Shown here in pieces: positions 54,171-64,000 of a stretch of 64,000 nt of DNA (position 1 is the stretch's first letter; each line of letters starts with the position of its first letter). Origin of the DNA: Branchipolynoe longqiensis. Taxonomy: Eukaryota; Annelida; Polychaeta; Phyllodocida; Polynoidae. The position numbers were made by a program, and so were the translations under genes. The notes under the pieces are model-generated. The model did no database searches. It was not told where the DNA came from and saw nothing but the letters and a program-made list of their open reading frames with translations. Location of the stretch: the NCBI GenBank assembly GCA_030323885.1, contig CM059187.1, positions 90,473,121 through 90,537,120 on the forward strand, given 5' to 3'.

Positions 54171-54415
54171 GTGGAAGAACTAACGTATTCGGTAGCAAGC
54201 CACTGTAGGAAAAGGTCTTATCGACGATTTCAAAAACCAACCAATGGTCCGATAGCAGTAATATGGACTCATTTATTGAGTAGTAATTCAATGTGCAGCA
54301 AGCTCTGTGAAAAATGTCTCACGGAGGACTTCCCTCTCAGCTGGCAATGGCAAGAATTAATGTTTGCACAGCAACTCACCATGCATGTTTTGTGGGGAAA
54401 AGGTGTACCTATATA

Positions 54416-54421
54416 AATAAA
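54416..54421 (+). terminator. Candidate poly(A) signal
   Basis: AATAAA in 'tatataaataaaagcaaatg', followed by a GT-rich stretch ('tgtgcgtgtatgttcgtttg') within 15 bp. A reasonable end for the plus-strand gene, unproven. Confidence 0.4.
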
Positions 54422-54599
54422 AGCAAATGTGCGTGTATGTTCGTTTGTTTGACTGTGTGCTCACAAAAAGAAATCTGATAAAAGAGTCTTAAATGGCAAT
54501 GAATGTGAGATTGATTGGAACTATGATTGATAATATGTCAGTGGTGACCACTATGTTGGCAACATCCATGTCAGTGGTGTTGGCCATGACCCTTAGTTC

Positions 54600-54825
54600 T
54601 TTTTTTTCTTTAAGATTTATACTGCCTGTCATGGATAAGTCTGAATAGACTTGTTTTCACCATTAGACAGTTTGTCGATAGAAAGCCAGAGCCTACACTT
54701 TTGTCCGACCCAATGGATTTTTAACCTCCCACACCACATAGACATGGTATGAGAGCAACTGGCCTTTGATGACGCTGTAAGTTATACACAGCGGTGGAAA
54801 TCCAAATTGGCAGAGGTCGGAGCAT
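54600..54825 (-). repeat. SINE3 copy, head missing
   Basis: From 'aagatttatactgcctgtca' to 'aaatccaaattggcagaggt'. The tRNA-like head is truncated. Confidence 0.8.
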
Positions 54826-55093
54826 ATAGTTACATATATATATTTTTTTAATGATGGTTTATTTACCCTGTCCATAACATAAGTTCATGATATAACTTGT
54901 TTTCAATGCTGAACAGCTTTAGTCATTATATTTTGGTTTATTGTCTTTAGTGATATGGGCTCAATGCCCAAGTAGTCCGAAAGAACAAACTTTTAAATTC
55001 CATGCAGAGCGCAGCTTGTAAACTTATTAATTAATAAGGCCTGGCCGCACTTCATCCACAGAGGATGTTCCCGGTTTCTAACTAGATAAAATA

Positions 55094-55436
55094 TTAAAGC
55101 TGCATAGTCCGATGAAGCATCAAATTTTCAAAACCAAAATAATTATATAGATTTGACGCTACATATATAACTTATATATTGATGCACATATTAAGCATTT
55201 ATTGCCATATAGAAGGGAACACTGAGACAATTTGATAGAACCTGTTACTGTTGAAGCCTATGGTGTCAGAGTTTTGGCGTGTTTGCCAAAACTAAGTTTG
55301 CATGTTTGAATTTCAAATATCATTTTAAAATCAAAGTTACTTTAACCTGAAATAAGGTAGATTATAACGATCAATTTAATATATCTATCTGAGAAAAATG
55401 ACCAAAATGCAAAACCATCGGACTATGCAACTTTTA
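55094..55436 (-). mobile_element. TTAA-MITE, complete
   Basis: Starts at TTAA 55094 with 'agctgcatagtccgatgaag' and ends 'catcggactatgcaactttt'. The right TTAA has mutated to TTTA. Confidence 0.8.
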
Positions 55437-55744
55437 CTTCCAGTTCAAGTCGGGGTGAATGACAATCATGTTTGTTGGGATGCATGTCTGCACCTGAGTT
55501 CCACGCCCAATACTCTTTAAAATGTACCTTTCACAAATAAAAAGAGATTTACTGAAAACAACTGGACAGAAACAAATAAAAAATGTGGGTCTTACCTGAA
55601 ATTGTCATTCCTTCAGTATAATTCCAGTATTGCACTTTGGTGTGTCGGTTTTCCCAGCATGTTGACCCTCGTTTAATGCAGATATTTTTTACACATGGAA
55701 CCCCAAATTGTGGTGTTCAAAAGTTTGTCAGGATTGTCTCTATA

Positions 55745-55935
55745 TTTTTTTTCCTTAAAGGTTGATGCCGCCTATCATGGATAAGTCTGAATAGACTTGT
55801 TTTCACCATTGGACAGTTGGTTGATAGAAATTCCTAGCCTACACTTTTACCTCCCCCAAGGGATTTTTAACCTCCCACACCAAATAGACATGGCATGAGA
55901 GCAACTGGCCTTTGATGATGCTGTAAGTTATGTAC
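55745..55935 (-). repeat. SINE3 fragment
   Basis: 'ttgatgccgcctatcatgga' to 'gatgatgctgtaagttatg', diverged and without a head. Confidence 0.7.
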
Positions 55936-56029
55936 AGCGGTGGCAAATATGTGGAAAAAGAAGGCAAAGGGCAGCGGACCACCACTGTCGGCCCGACGGT
56001 GGCCCGACGGTGGCAAATGTGTGGTGACC

Positions 56030-57150
56030 AATAGACCTATTTCATGTGACGTCAGCAAAGGTATCTAGGTCAGTGCGCTTGCCTATTGGCTGCAGGACAA
56101 CACACTGTCACACTGCAAACTCAATGGCTATGAGCAATCTTCATAAAGAAAAGGTGAAATATCTCTAAAACCACACAACCTAGAGACAAACTGCTTGGTA
56201 CACATATAGAAAACATATTCAACGAATAGATTATATTAAATTTATACGTTTAGGGTTCTGCATTTCTATAGATTTTGAATAAAATTAAAGTTTTGGCCTG
56301 CGCGTACTGGCAAACTCAATGGCAGGGTGCTTTTGTTCTGCAGCCAAGCTGCGCACGCATAAACGATGTTAGTAAACATTGAAATAGTCTATAAACCTAT
56401 TTCATATGACGTCAGCATAGGTGTCTAGGTCTGTGCACGCACCTTTTGGCTGCAGGACGATACACTGTCACATTGCAAACTCAATGGCTATGAGCAATCT
56501 TCATAGAGAACAACTGAAATATCTCTAGAACCACACCACCTAGACCCAAACCGCCTGGTACACATATAGAAAACATATTCAACGAATAGATTATAGTAAA
56601 TTTATAAGGCTATGGTTCTGTATTTCTATTAATTTTTAATAAAATAAACGTTTTGCACTGCTCGTACCGCCAAACTCAATGCATTGTAAATGGCCGTGAG
56701 CAATCTTCATACAGAAAAAGTGAAATATCTCTAAAACCACACTACCTAGACACAAACCGCTTGGAACACATATAGAAAATATATTCAACGAATAGATTAT
56801 ATTAAAGTTATAAGGTATGGGTTCTGCTTTCTATTAATTTTGAATAAAATAAACGTTTTGCACTGCGTATACTGGCTAACTCATTGTCAATGGCCGTGAG
56901 CAATCTTCATACAGAAAAAGTGAAATATCTCTAAAATCACACCACCTAGACACAAACCACTTGGAACACATATAGAAAACATATTCACCGAATAGATTAT
57001 ATTTAATTTATAAGGTTAGGGGTCTGCATTTCTAATAATTAATTTTGAATAAAATTAACATTTTGCACTCCGCATGCCGGTGTCGTAGTTTGAGCGCCCT
57101 GCCAGTTTGAGCACCCTTCTGTTGCTTCTGCGCATGCGCGGAATTTAACA
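56030..57150. repeat. CCGGTGT-family internal repeats, four units
   Basis: Units at about 56118-56310, 56478-56660, 56663-56865 and 56866-57055, each with 'gagcaatcttcat', 'gtgaaatatctctaaaacca' and 'ggtacacatatagaaaacat'. The first two are preceded by an added 80 bp block ('cctatttcatatgacgtcag', 'ttggctgcaggac'). 'ccggtgtcgtagtttgagcg' at 57065 and 'gcatgcgcggaat' are TIR-like remnants. Confidence 0.8.
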
Positions 57151-57327
57151 GCATCGTCTGTGCATGCGTCAAATTCTACCCAGTTTCAAACTACCTTTTG
57201 GTGACCTGAAAGGTAACACCTACTGCAAAGCATCTCCGTGCAGCGGAATGGAGCTAGCGTTATCGTCATTGCCGAACCGCTTCGCGGCGATCGGCGTTTT
57301 TTGCACATAGCTACCTACTAATACTGT

Positions 57328-57500
57328 AGCCGTGTTCACACCCACAACTTTAGGCCGAACTAGATAAGGCGAACTAGATGAGGCGAACTAGTGTCGTGTC
57401 CACACACGGAGCGGATTAAGGCGGAAATCGATATCTGCGCATGAGCAAGTCCAAACTAACCAGCGCCAGTTTCGGTTAGTCGACGAAAATTGTAGGTAAT
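57328..57500. mobile_element. Partial foldback element (agccgtgttcacac family)
   Basis: Starts 'agccgtgttcacacccacaa' and shares 'ggaaatcgatatc', 'gcatgagcaagtcc' and 'accagcgccagtttcggtta' with the full copy at 58070-58673. Confidence 0.7.
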
Positions 57501-57853
57501 AGGTTATGAAAGACGGTGCAGTAGGGGTGGGGTAGGGGTGGGAAGGGGATTTACAGTTGATTCATACCAAAGCAGTTTTGCTGGTGTTTAGACATTGTTG
57601 TCAGCTGTTGAAATGAAATGCACTTTTCATATCCGAAATGGGCTTTGGTGCATGAAATTGACATTTGCATACAAAACTTGTATTTTCGTGAAAGTTGCAC
57701 TATTTTGTAATTTCGTCCGAGAAATTATATTTGTGATGAACGGCGCCCCGTGCAAAAATACAATCTCAAAACTCACTAAGATTCCTGCTTTGATATATTT
57801 GCTACATCAGATGTGGATGTTTGAATGATTTAATACAGTAATTCGTCAGGTTT

Positions 57854-58954
57854 TTAAAGTTACATGATCCGATTGCTTTGTGTGTCTGGCGTATAGGCCT
57901 ATTTTTGATAAATGTATTAGGTTGATCTTTTTTTTTTCTTGAAGATTTATACTGCCTATTATGGATAAGTCTGAATAGACTTGTTTATACCATTCGACAG
58001 TTTGTCGATAGAAAGCCCGAGCCTACACGTTTACCGACCGAAGGGATTTTTAACCTCCTATAACACATAAGCCGTGTTCACACGGGAAAAGTTTACACCT
58101 CTTTATACATGGCGGATAATATGAATCAAACTAGTGTCGCGTTCACATGGGCATTACTTGGGCCGGAAATCGATATCAGCCCATGAGCAAGTCCATACTA
58201 ACCAGCGCCAGTTTCGGTTAGTTGACGTCGGCATGAGAGAGTGTAGGTTCGACCTAGATATGTATAGACTGAATCATATTGTTTTGGAACCGTAAAAACT
58301 TCTGCTGGCCAGTGAAAACCTATAAATAAATGATAAAAAAACATCTGTGCACCTCTATCCAGTTCATAGACCAAATTATATAATATGCGCTTTTGATCGA
58401 CTGGAAATTCAACAAACTAAGATCTCGACTGCGCATGCGTGTGACGTCCTTAATCCGCCTCAAGTAAGTCGGTTGCATTCACATGGGTGATATAAGTCGA
58501 ATCATAAAATTTGGTTCATATAAACCACCTACACAAGTGGTTCATAAAATCCGAATAATATGAATCGAATCAGCCCTAATCCGACTTAGCCTCGCATTCA
58601 CATGTGAAATGTAACCCGAACTATACAAGTCGATTTTTATGATTCGAATTAACTGCCCCGTGTGAACAGGGCTATATACATGGTATGATCATTAAAATCA
58701 AATTTACTTCAATTTGAAGTATCTTTTATTTAAAGGGTTAATTCTGAGATATTTGAACATTAATTTTGGTGTGCACACCGAAATGCTGAACAGGTTGTTT
58801 TCGAATTTAGCAGCACAGCACAGGGCCACCAAACTACAATAATTGTTTAATGAGTGCACCCATATCTGAAGTTGGATATGTAGGATCAAATCGAGGTGAG
58901 TACATGTATTTTGACTCCAAAATGCAATGCTTTCATCGGATTATGCAACTTTAA
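57854..58954 (+). mobile_element. TTAA-MITE holding two nested insertions
   Basis: MITE from TTAA 57854 to about 57927, then a reversed SINE3 piece (57930-58066). The foldback element 58070-58673 lies inside that SINE3. About ten more bases of SINE3 follow, and the MITE resumes near 58685 and ends at TTAA 58951-58954. Insertion order: MITE, then SINE3, then foldback. Confidence 0.8.
58070..58673. mobile_element. Foldback element (agccgtgttcacac family), complete
   Basis: Ends 'agccgtgttcacacgg' and 'ccgtgtgaacagggct' pair with one mismatch and are flanked by ATA on both sides (58067-58069, 58674-58676). Internal segments 'tgaatcaaac/gattcga' and 'cgcgttcacatggg/gcattcacatggg' repeat. Confidence 0.8.
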
Positions 58955-60263
58955 TTATCTGTGCTTCGAAGCAAAACACAAAACATCACATAAAATGTAC
59001 AGGTTTATTCTATTTGTGTACAATATAACATATTATTTACAAAGAAGGAACACAAAAATGGCCGTTGATGAAACATGTGACACAGAAGACAGGGAATGTC
59101 TCAGTTAGGACGAATAATGTGAGCGTTTTCCAAGAGGCGAACTAGACGGCTTTAAACACTACTATACAGTGAACTATGTGGAACATAAGTAGAGACCCCT
59201 AGCGGGAGACACCCACACTGAACTGATTAAATTAGCACCAACACACATGTATATACAGCCTACACATAGTCTGAAATATTGAGATCCTTGCACTTAGCCC
59301 TTGCAATGAACACAGTGTATTAACATGGTATGTGAATAGTTTTAATTGAACAATCATACACCACACAGGACCCAATTCCACAAATCTATCGTACCGACTC
59401 ACATTGCATCGTGATGCTTCTTGTCTGACATGCATTATGAACGGAATTGCTTTGCGCCAAGCACTTGCTGGCCAAGTAAGCAGGCAAAGCAGCGAGCTTT
59501 GCGACAACATCAACAAAACATGAATTGTTGGAGTGTGAATGGGTGTACGTATAGAGTTCCTACTCCCCATACTACTTTTCTTTGGAATATCTTGTGTGAA
59601 CTGCATAGATAACCTGGTCGAGGTTGTTGCAGTGAGTGCACTCGGTGATGACCTCAGTGCTGGACTCTGTGAGTAAGTCAGTGAATAAGTCAGTGAGTAA
59701 CTCATTAACTCAGTGAAAACGCTAAGTCAGTGATTAACTCGGTGATAATTAAATGAGTAATTCCATAACTCCGTGAGTAATCTAGTGAGTAACACAGTGA
59801 GTAACACAATGAATAACTTAGCCCCACTGTCTATGGACAATGTAGAGTACGACTTAGTATGCGTCTATATACATGATCCTAAATAAACACCACACAAGCT
59901 TATTACATCAGTACTTTGACAATTAGTGCTACATAAAGGGGGGCACTTTATTTTTTTGTTTTTCTAAATTTATCAAGAGTGCAAAGCCCTCACATAAATG
60001 CTGTTTGAAGTTGCTGCCTATAATTCTATGCGGTTGTGTTGTGTGCTGGGTATTTTTGTGTGTGGAGTTTGTGGGGATGGGAGGACGGGACAGTCATTGA
60101 CTTGCGATTTACAACCAAAACAATTTATTAAAAAAGACATGAAAAGTGCTCCTTTCTTAACTCAAACTATTGCATGTTGAAAGAATTGATTGAGTCTCTT
60201 TGCACTGCCAGCTTTGCATTCAATCCAAAGTCACTTTAAATGATGGATATTCCCAGTGGAATG
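58955..60263. other. Unassigned spacer with a short minisatellite
   Basis: 59660-59825 is an 'agtgagtaactc' type short tandem repeat. The rest has no feature I can support. The 63-codon frame at 59421 has C-W-S-V-N-G-C, superficially THAP-like, but lacks the rest of that domain. Confidence 0.4.
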
Positions 60264-60266
60264 TTA

Positions 60267-60736
60267 AGGCCCTGTCACATTACGGCATATGGCGGGAGCG
60301 TATTGAAAACCTACGTAGGTCCTGCGCGTGCCGGCCTATGATGACATTTGGTGACCTTTCGGGTGGTTTTGAGCGTATGTGGAACCTACGAGGAGCGTAT
60401 GAGGAGCGTACGAGGAGCGTACGAGGAGCGTATGGGAGCGTATGGGAGCGTGCTGTGACATGTTTTGACAGTATGGGCCATACGCCCTCATAGGTCGGTT
60501 TTTTTTTAGCATGCACAAAAAAATTTGGACGGACGGATTTATGAAAGCGTATGGCGGCGTATGCCTCATACACTTCACATACGCCGGCATCTGGCGGCAT
60601 CTGGTGGTGTATGAGTAGCGTATGAGTAGCGTATGCATAGCGTATGAGTAGCGTATATGGCGTATGCTGACGTATATGACGTAACGCGCTTACGCCGCCA
60701 TACGCTCCCGCAAAAAACCCTAATGTGACAGCCCCT
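60267..60736. mobile_element. Foldback element (cctgtcacatta family), complete
   Basis: Ends 'aggccctgtcacattacggc' and 'taatgtgacagcccct', with TTA on both sides (60264-60266, 60737-60739). The interior is packed with 'gagcgtatg/agcgtacg' tandem repeats (60380-60450 and 60610-60660) that pair with the opposite arm. Confidence 0.8.
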
Positions 60737-60991
60737 TTAGCAAGTGTGGCTGGTTAAGTTCCTGGTTTTCTATCCGTATTTGTCAGGGTGCTTTCTTAAT
60801 TTTCTAGTGCAGGGGCTCGTACAGGTGTTCTTTTGCATAATCGTTGTGTGTGTTTGTTTTGCCCTATTTTGGAGTTGCGTATTGCATGTGGAATGCCACT
60901 AGTGAAGGTCATGTAACGACAAGTAGGGCGTGTTTCAGTGCATCAGTAGAATAAGGCCAGCTTGGAATTAATCAGTGACTGATAATTGGTT

Positions 60992-61484
60992 CCGGTGTTG
61001 TGGTTTCTGAGGCACACCAGTTTGCCAGGGACACCTCCATTCAAATGCATTGTCAACGGCCGTGAGCAAATCTTCATACAGAAAAAGTCAAATATCTCTC
61101 AAATTACACCACCTAGAAACAAATCGCTTGGTACACATATAAAAAACATGTTTACCAAAAAGACTATATTAAATTGATATGGTTGGGGTTCTGGATTTCT
61201 ATTAGTTTTGAATAAAACTAACGTTTTGCACTGCGTGTACCGTTAAACTCAAGGCATTGTCAATGGTCGTGAGCAATGTTCATACAGAAAATACATAAAA
61301 AGTGAAATATCTCTAAAACCACACCACCTAGAAACAAATCGTTTGGTACATATATAGAAAACATCTTTACCAAAAACATTATATTAAATTTATAAGGTTA
61401 GTGACAATGGTGTTTGATTTTGATGCTTGCACAGAAGCGATGTGTCCCTGGCAAACTGGTGTGCCTCGGAAACTGCAACACCGG
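60992..61484. mobile_element. CCGGTGT-type TIR element with two internal repeats
   Basis: TIR of 41 bp: 'ccggtgttgtggtttctgag' onward (60992-61032) and its complement ending 'tgcaacaccgg' at 61484. Two internal units (61040-61235, 61240-61400) like those at 9413-9898. The inner right motif is 'gattttgatgcttgcacaga'. Confidence 0.85.
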
Positions 61485-61748
61485 AATATAGCACCTTTCT
61501 ACAAAACACCTGGTTTTAGTTGTGTGCAGTTTCAAGTTGTGGGGACTGGGAGTGTGGAAGATCCCTTTAGGATCAGGTCATGATAATAATTATTAACAGG
61601 GTGCATTTGCAATAGATTGACGGCACAAATACCAAACACGGCTACCGATCGTAGCGCCCCTTTTACACAGTGTAAAACCCTAGTGATTGAATGTGGTACT
61701 ATTGCCATAACCTCACACCAAAGCCCCATTCGATTGCAGCATCATGAT

Positions 61749-62459
61749 TTAAAGTTGCATAGTCTAATATTGTTGAGTTTCTGCCATATTAGTTGAGATA
61801 CATATGTTAAATTCGTGGCCGTAAATGCACCTTACTTTAGTTTGAAGTCACTTTATAAAGTATTACTTTGGATATATTTGAAGGGAAAGCCTACACACGT
61901 AATTTTGGAGTGCACATCAAAATGTAGGACACAATAAATAGGCTTAAAGCTGCATGGTCCAATGAAATATCAAATTTTCAAAACAAAACCAATTATTTAG
62001 ATTTGATTTGACATATCTAACTTAGATACTGATGCACTTATTAAGCATTTGGTTCTGCGTAGAAGGCAATACTGAGTCAATTTAACAGAACCTGTTACTG
62101 CAGAAGTCTATGGTGTCAGAGTTTTGACAAGCATGCCAAAACTAATTTTCCATGTTTGCATTCTAAATATCTCAAACGTTTACCATTTAAAATGAAAGTA
62201 ACTTTGAACTAATGTAAAGTAAATACTAGTGATCGAAATAATATGTTTATCTCAGAAAAAATACAGAAATTCAAAACCATCGGACTATGCAACTTTAAGC
62301 AGTAACAGATTCCATTATATTGACTGTGTATTCCATTCTATGCAGTAACAAGTTCTTTAATGTGTGTACCAGTATCTAAGTTAGATATGTATTAACAAAG
62401 CTAGATAAGTGCTTTGATTTTGAAAATCTGATGCGGCTTTCATTGAACTGCAGTTTTAA
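61749..62459 (+). mobile_element. TTAA-MITE interrupted by another TTAA-MITE
   Basis: Outer copy: TTAA 61749 to 'caataaataggc' (61943), then 'gcagtaacagattccattat' (62298) to TTAA 62456-62459. The interruption is a complete second copy in the opposite direction. Confidence 0.88.
61944..62297 (-). mobile_element. Inner TTAA-MITE of the self-nested pair
   Basis: TTAA at 61944-61947 and 62294-62297 flank 'agctgcatggtccaatgaaa' and 'catcggactatgcaact'. The empty site in sister copies reads 'ggcttatgcag', so 'ggcttaagcag' was probably the target and TTAA was duplicated. Confidence 0.88.
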
Positions 62460-63090
62460 GGAGTCACTGGAAGTGGAACGCGTTGGACAAATTATTTGCT
62501 ACAATAGATTTACGTTAAAGATGACGCTATTACCTGTATTTATTGTTGATTACAATGCCGAACAGGTACCTGGTTACAATCCATGTACACATTGCATGTA
62601 CACAATCTGTACACATTGCATACGAATGAGCGGAGGCTCCACAAGCCTCGGTTTCAATCACACATGAAAAACATGGCAGTGAACAACTGCTTCGCAGTGA
62701 TTAAACAATAATTCTAGACACATCACCGGTTGGATAGCACATCGGCAGTGCAATTAGCTGCAGTTAAGCCATTAATAAAATAGGGCCAGTGTTACTAGTG
62801 AGTGATACATCTCGGAGCAACAGCACACAAAAATGTAACCACAGGCAATTAACATGAACATGGTTCATCTCGGAATCAGCCATTTTAAAATTGTTTTACC
62901 AATTTCACAATTTCTACCTACTCTTTGAGAGGACGAAAACAGATACAACCATCTGAAATTGTTAGACTGTCTGATTCCAATGGAACACATTATTTCTCCC
63001 GAGACGCCACTTCCAGGTTGGCCATCTCACCAATCAATGGTACCTAACCCCACCACCAGATGGCAGGGATATTTATGTGTGCATATCCCA
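62460..63090. other. Unassigned spacer
   Basis: A short duplication of 'tgtacacattgcat' near 62583-62620. No other feature. Confidence 0.4.
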
Positions 63091-63094
63091 GTGT

Positions 63095-63276
63095 TGGAGC
63101 TTATATATATATATATATATATAAACATGCTGTCAGTGGTAAGAACAGGTTGATAATAACTTCTGTAAATTTATACTCATATAATTCTTGTACATCGCAT
63201 ATATTTAGTATATATATATATATATATATATATGTGCTGAATAAGAACTTATGCGAATATAAATAAACTCCACTTT

Positions 63277-63335
<59 letters not shown>
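63095..63335. repeat. (TA)n microsatellites
   Basis: Three runs of alternating TA at 63102-63123, 63208-63232 and 63278-63333. The last directly abuts hairpin element 2. Confidence 0.95.
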
Positions 63336-63338
<3 letters not shown>

Positions 63339-63349
63339 AGCTAGACAAC

Positions 63350-63649
63350 ACTTACCTGGGTATAGTTGAAGGATAACTTCTGTTTTACTGAGGGCTGAGC
63401 CCCTGGGTAGTCGCAGTACAGGGAGATGAAGCAGTTCCGGTTCAAGTCAATTTTGACCTATTTCCGTTGAGGATAATAATATGAGCTAAATGTCTTCTAA
63501 CACAATCCTTATTTTCTATAAATATAAATTTGTATTCATTCACTACTTCTGTGTCGCATGGAGAGGGTGGGTGGGCCCTGTTCTGTGAATACCCAGGGGC
63601 TCAGCCCTCGGTAAAACAGAAGTTATCCTTCAACTATCCCCAGGTAAGT
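63350..63649. mobile_element. Hairpin element 2
   Basis: Arms of about 60 bp: 'cttacctgggtatagttgaa' onward (63350-63409) and the complement ending 'ccccaggtaagtc' (63590-63649). Subterminal 'cagggagatgaagcagttcc' on the left and 'gggtgggtgggccctgttct' on the right are the two asymmetric blocks also found in hairpin element 1, but in the opposite direction. Confidence 0.8.
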
Positions 63650-64000
63650 CTCGTATACCAGACTCACATGTGTCACTCTGGATGTTTATGCCTCACAACA
63701 CGAGTTGACCATGGTATTGGTTTGCCATAACTCAGTAAACGCCTCTCCTTTCTGTGAGAGCTGGCCATACCTCCTTAATGCCTCCCATATCAGTGATAGC
63801 TTAACCTAACAACTTCCTTGCTAGGTTATCCTATTTTTTTCCGTTTCTAGTTGTATTGCAACCCAAAGGATCTGGCTGTCTCCCAATCCGTATACTTTTG
63901 TATACTTTTCAGCAAAGCTTTCGAGGTTGCACCCAGTTCTCCTGGAATGCATGACCGAACAGTTTGATATCAGTGCCTGCTCTAATGAGCATTTGTATTG
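63650..64000. other. Unassigned window end
   Basis: No recognisable feature. A 66-codon frame at 63530-63730 runs through the hairpin arm and is not a gene. Confidence 0.4.

Larger units (their letters stand above)
52939..54440 (+). other. Probable SLC22 3' UTR and flank
   Basis: 52939-53380 shows nothing recognisable except A-run 53168-53180. A TTAA-MITE (53380-53732) and a LINE derivative follow. If transcription runs to the first good AATAAA in non-repeat sequence (54416), the 3' UTR would include both repeats. An earlier AATAAA near 53670 lies inside the MITE. Confidence 0.45.

Noticed and set aside
52970..54340. Similar pieces in the 3' flank (near 53000-53090 and 54165-54330)
   Set aside because: Short matches are in a different order and low in identity; not enough to claim a duplication.
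59421..59612. Possible THAP zinc finger (C-W-S-V-N-G-C)
   Set aside because: Only the first Cys pair spacing matches; the later C-x-x-H and the conserved Pro/Trp context are absent.
1..64000. tRNA genes at the many B-box-like 'ggttcgaaccc' motifs
   Set aside because: Each lies in the head of a dispersed SINE with body and tail; stems needed for a tRNA are degraded.

Overview
This is a 64 kb piece of a large, repeat-rich metazoan nuclear genome, most likely a marine invertebrate. There are no operons. The one clear host gene has short exons in very long introns. Nearly everything else is transposon debris: tRNA-derived SINEs, LINE fragments, tyrosine-recombinase (YR) retroelements, MITE-like inverted-repeat elements and satellites. 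I cannot name the species from the sequence alone.

The host gene is a plus-strand member of the SLC22 (organic cation/anion transporter, MFS) family. Ten coding exons lie between 21617 and 52938. They join in frame through GT-AG junctions into about 523 residues with no internal gap against the family plan: the TM1 region and an N-glycosylated loop, motif A, the R-F-L-V-G segment, R-D-W-R, P-E-S-P-R-W-L, G-K, E-L-F-P-T and L-P-E-T. Only the short 5' exon carrying the start codon was not found.

Layout. 1-2.2 kb: nested SINEs and a LINE endonuclease fragment. 2.18-5.57 kb: an element with the split direct repeats of Ngaro/PAT-type YR retrotransposons, holding a YR remnant and a roughly 2 kb GC-rich minisatellite. 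5.6-21.6 kb: MITEs, SINEs, a 5'-truncated LINE with an intact RT open frame, and a 1 kb microsatellite inverted repeat inside a terminal-inverted-repeat (TIR) element. 21.6-52.9 kb: the SLC22 gene. Its intron 5 (about 12 kb) carries a 9.3 kb unit bounded by 44 bp inverted repeats, with decayed RNase H and YR regions, an abutting 316 bp hairpin element and a 103 bp satellite. 53-64 kb: 3' flank with more MITEs, including self-nested and triply nested copies, and a second hairpin element at 63.35 kb.

Recurring families described here: SINE1 (tRNA head, tail ending in acgtaaaacaacaac), SINE2 and SINE3 (other tRNA-like heads), a MITE with TTAA target duplications, a CCGGTGT-ended TIR family with variable internal repeats, several foldback elements with 3 bp target duplications, and a hairpin family that shares subterminal sequence with the 9.3 kb YR unit. 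Repeat boundaries lie close upstream of most SLC22 splice acceptors, so repeat insertion seems to have filled the introns right up to the exon edges.
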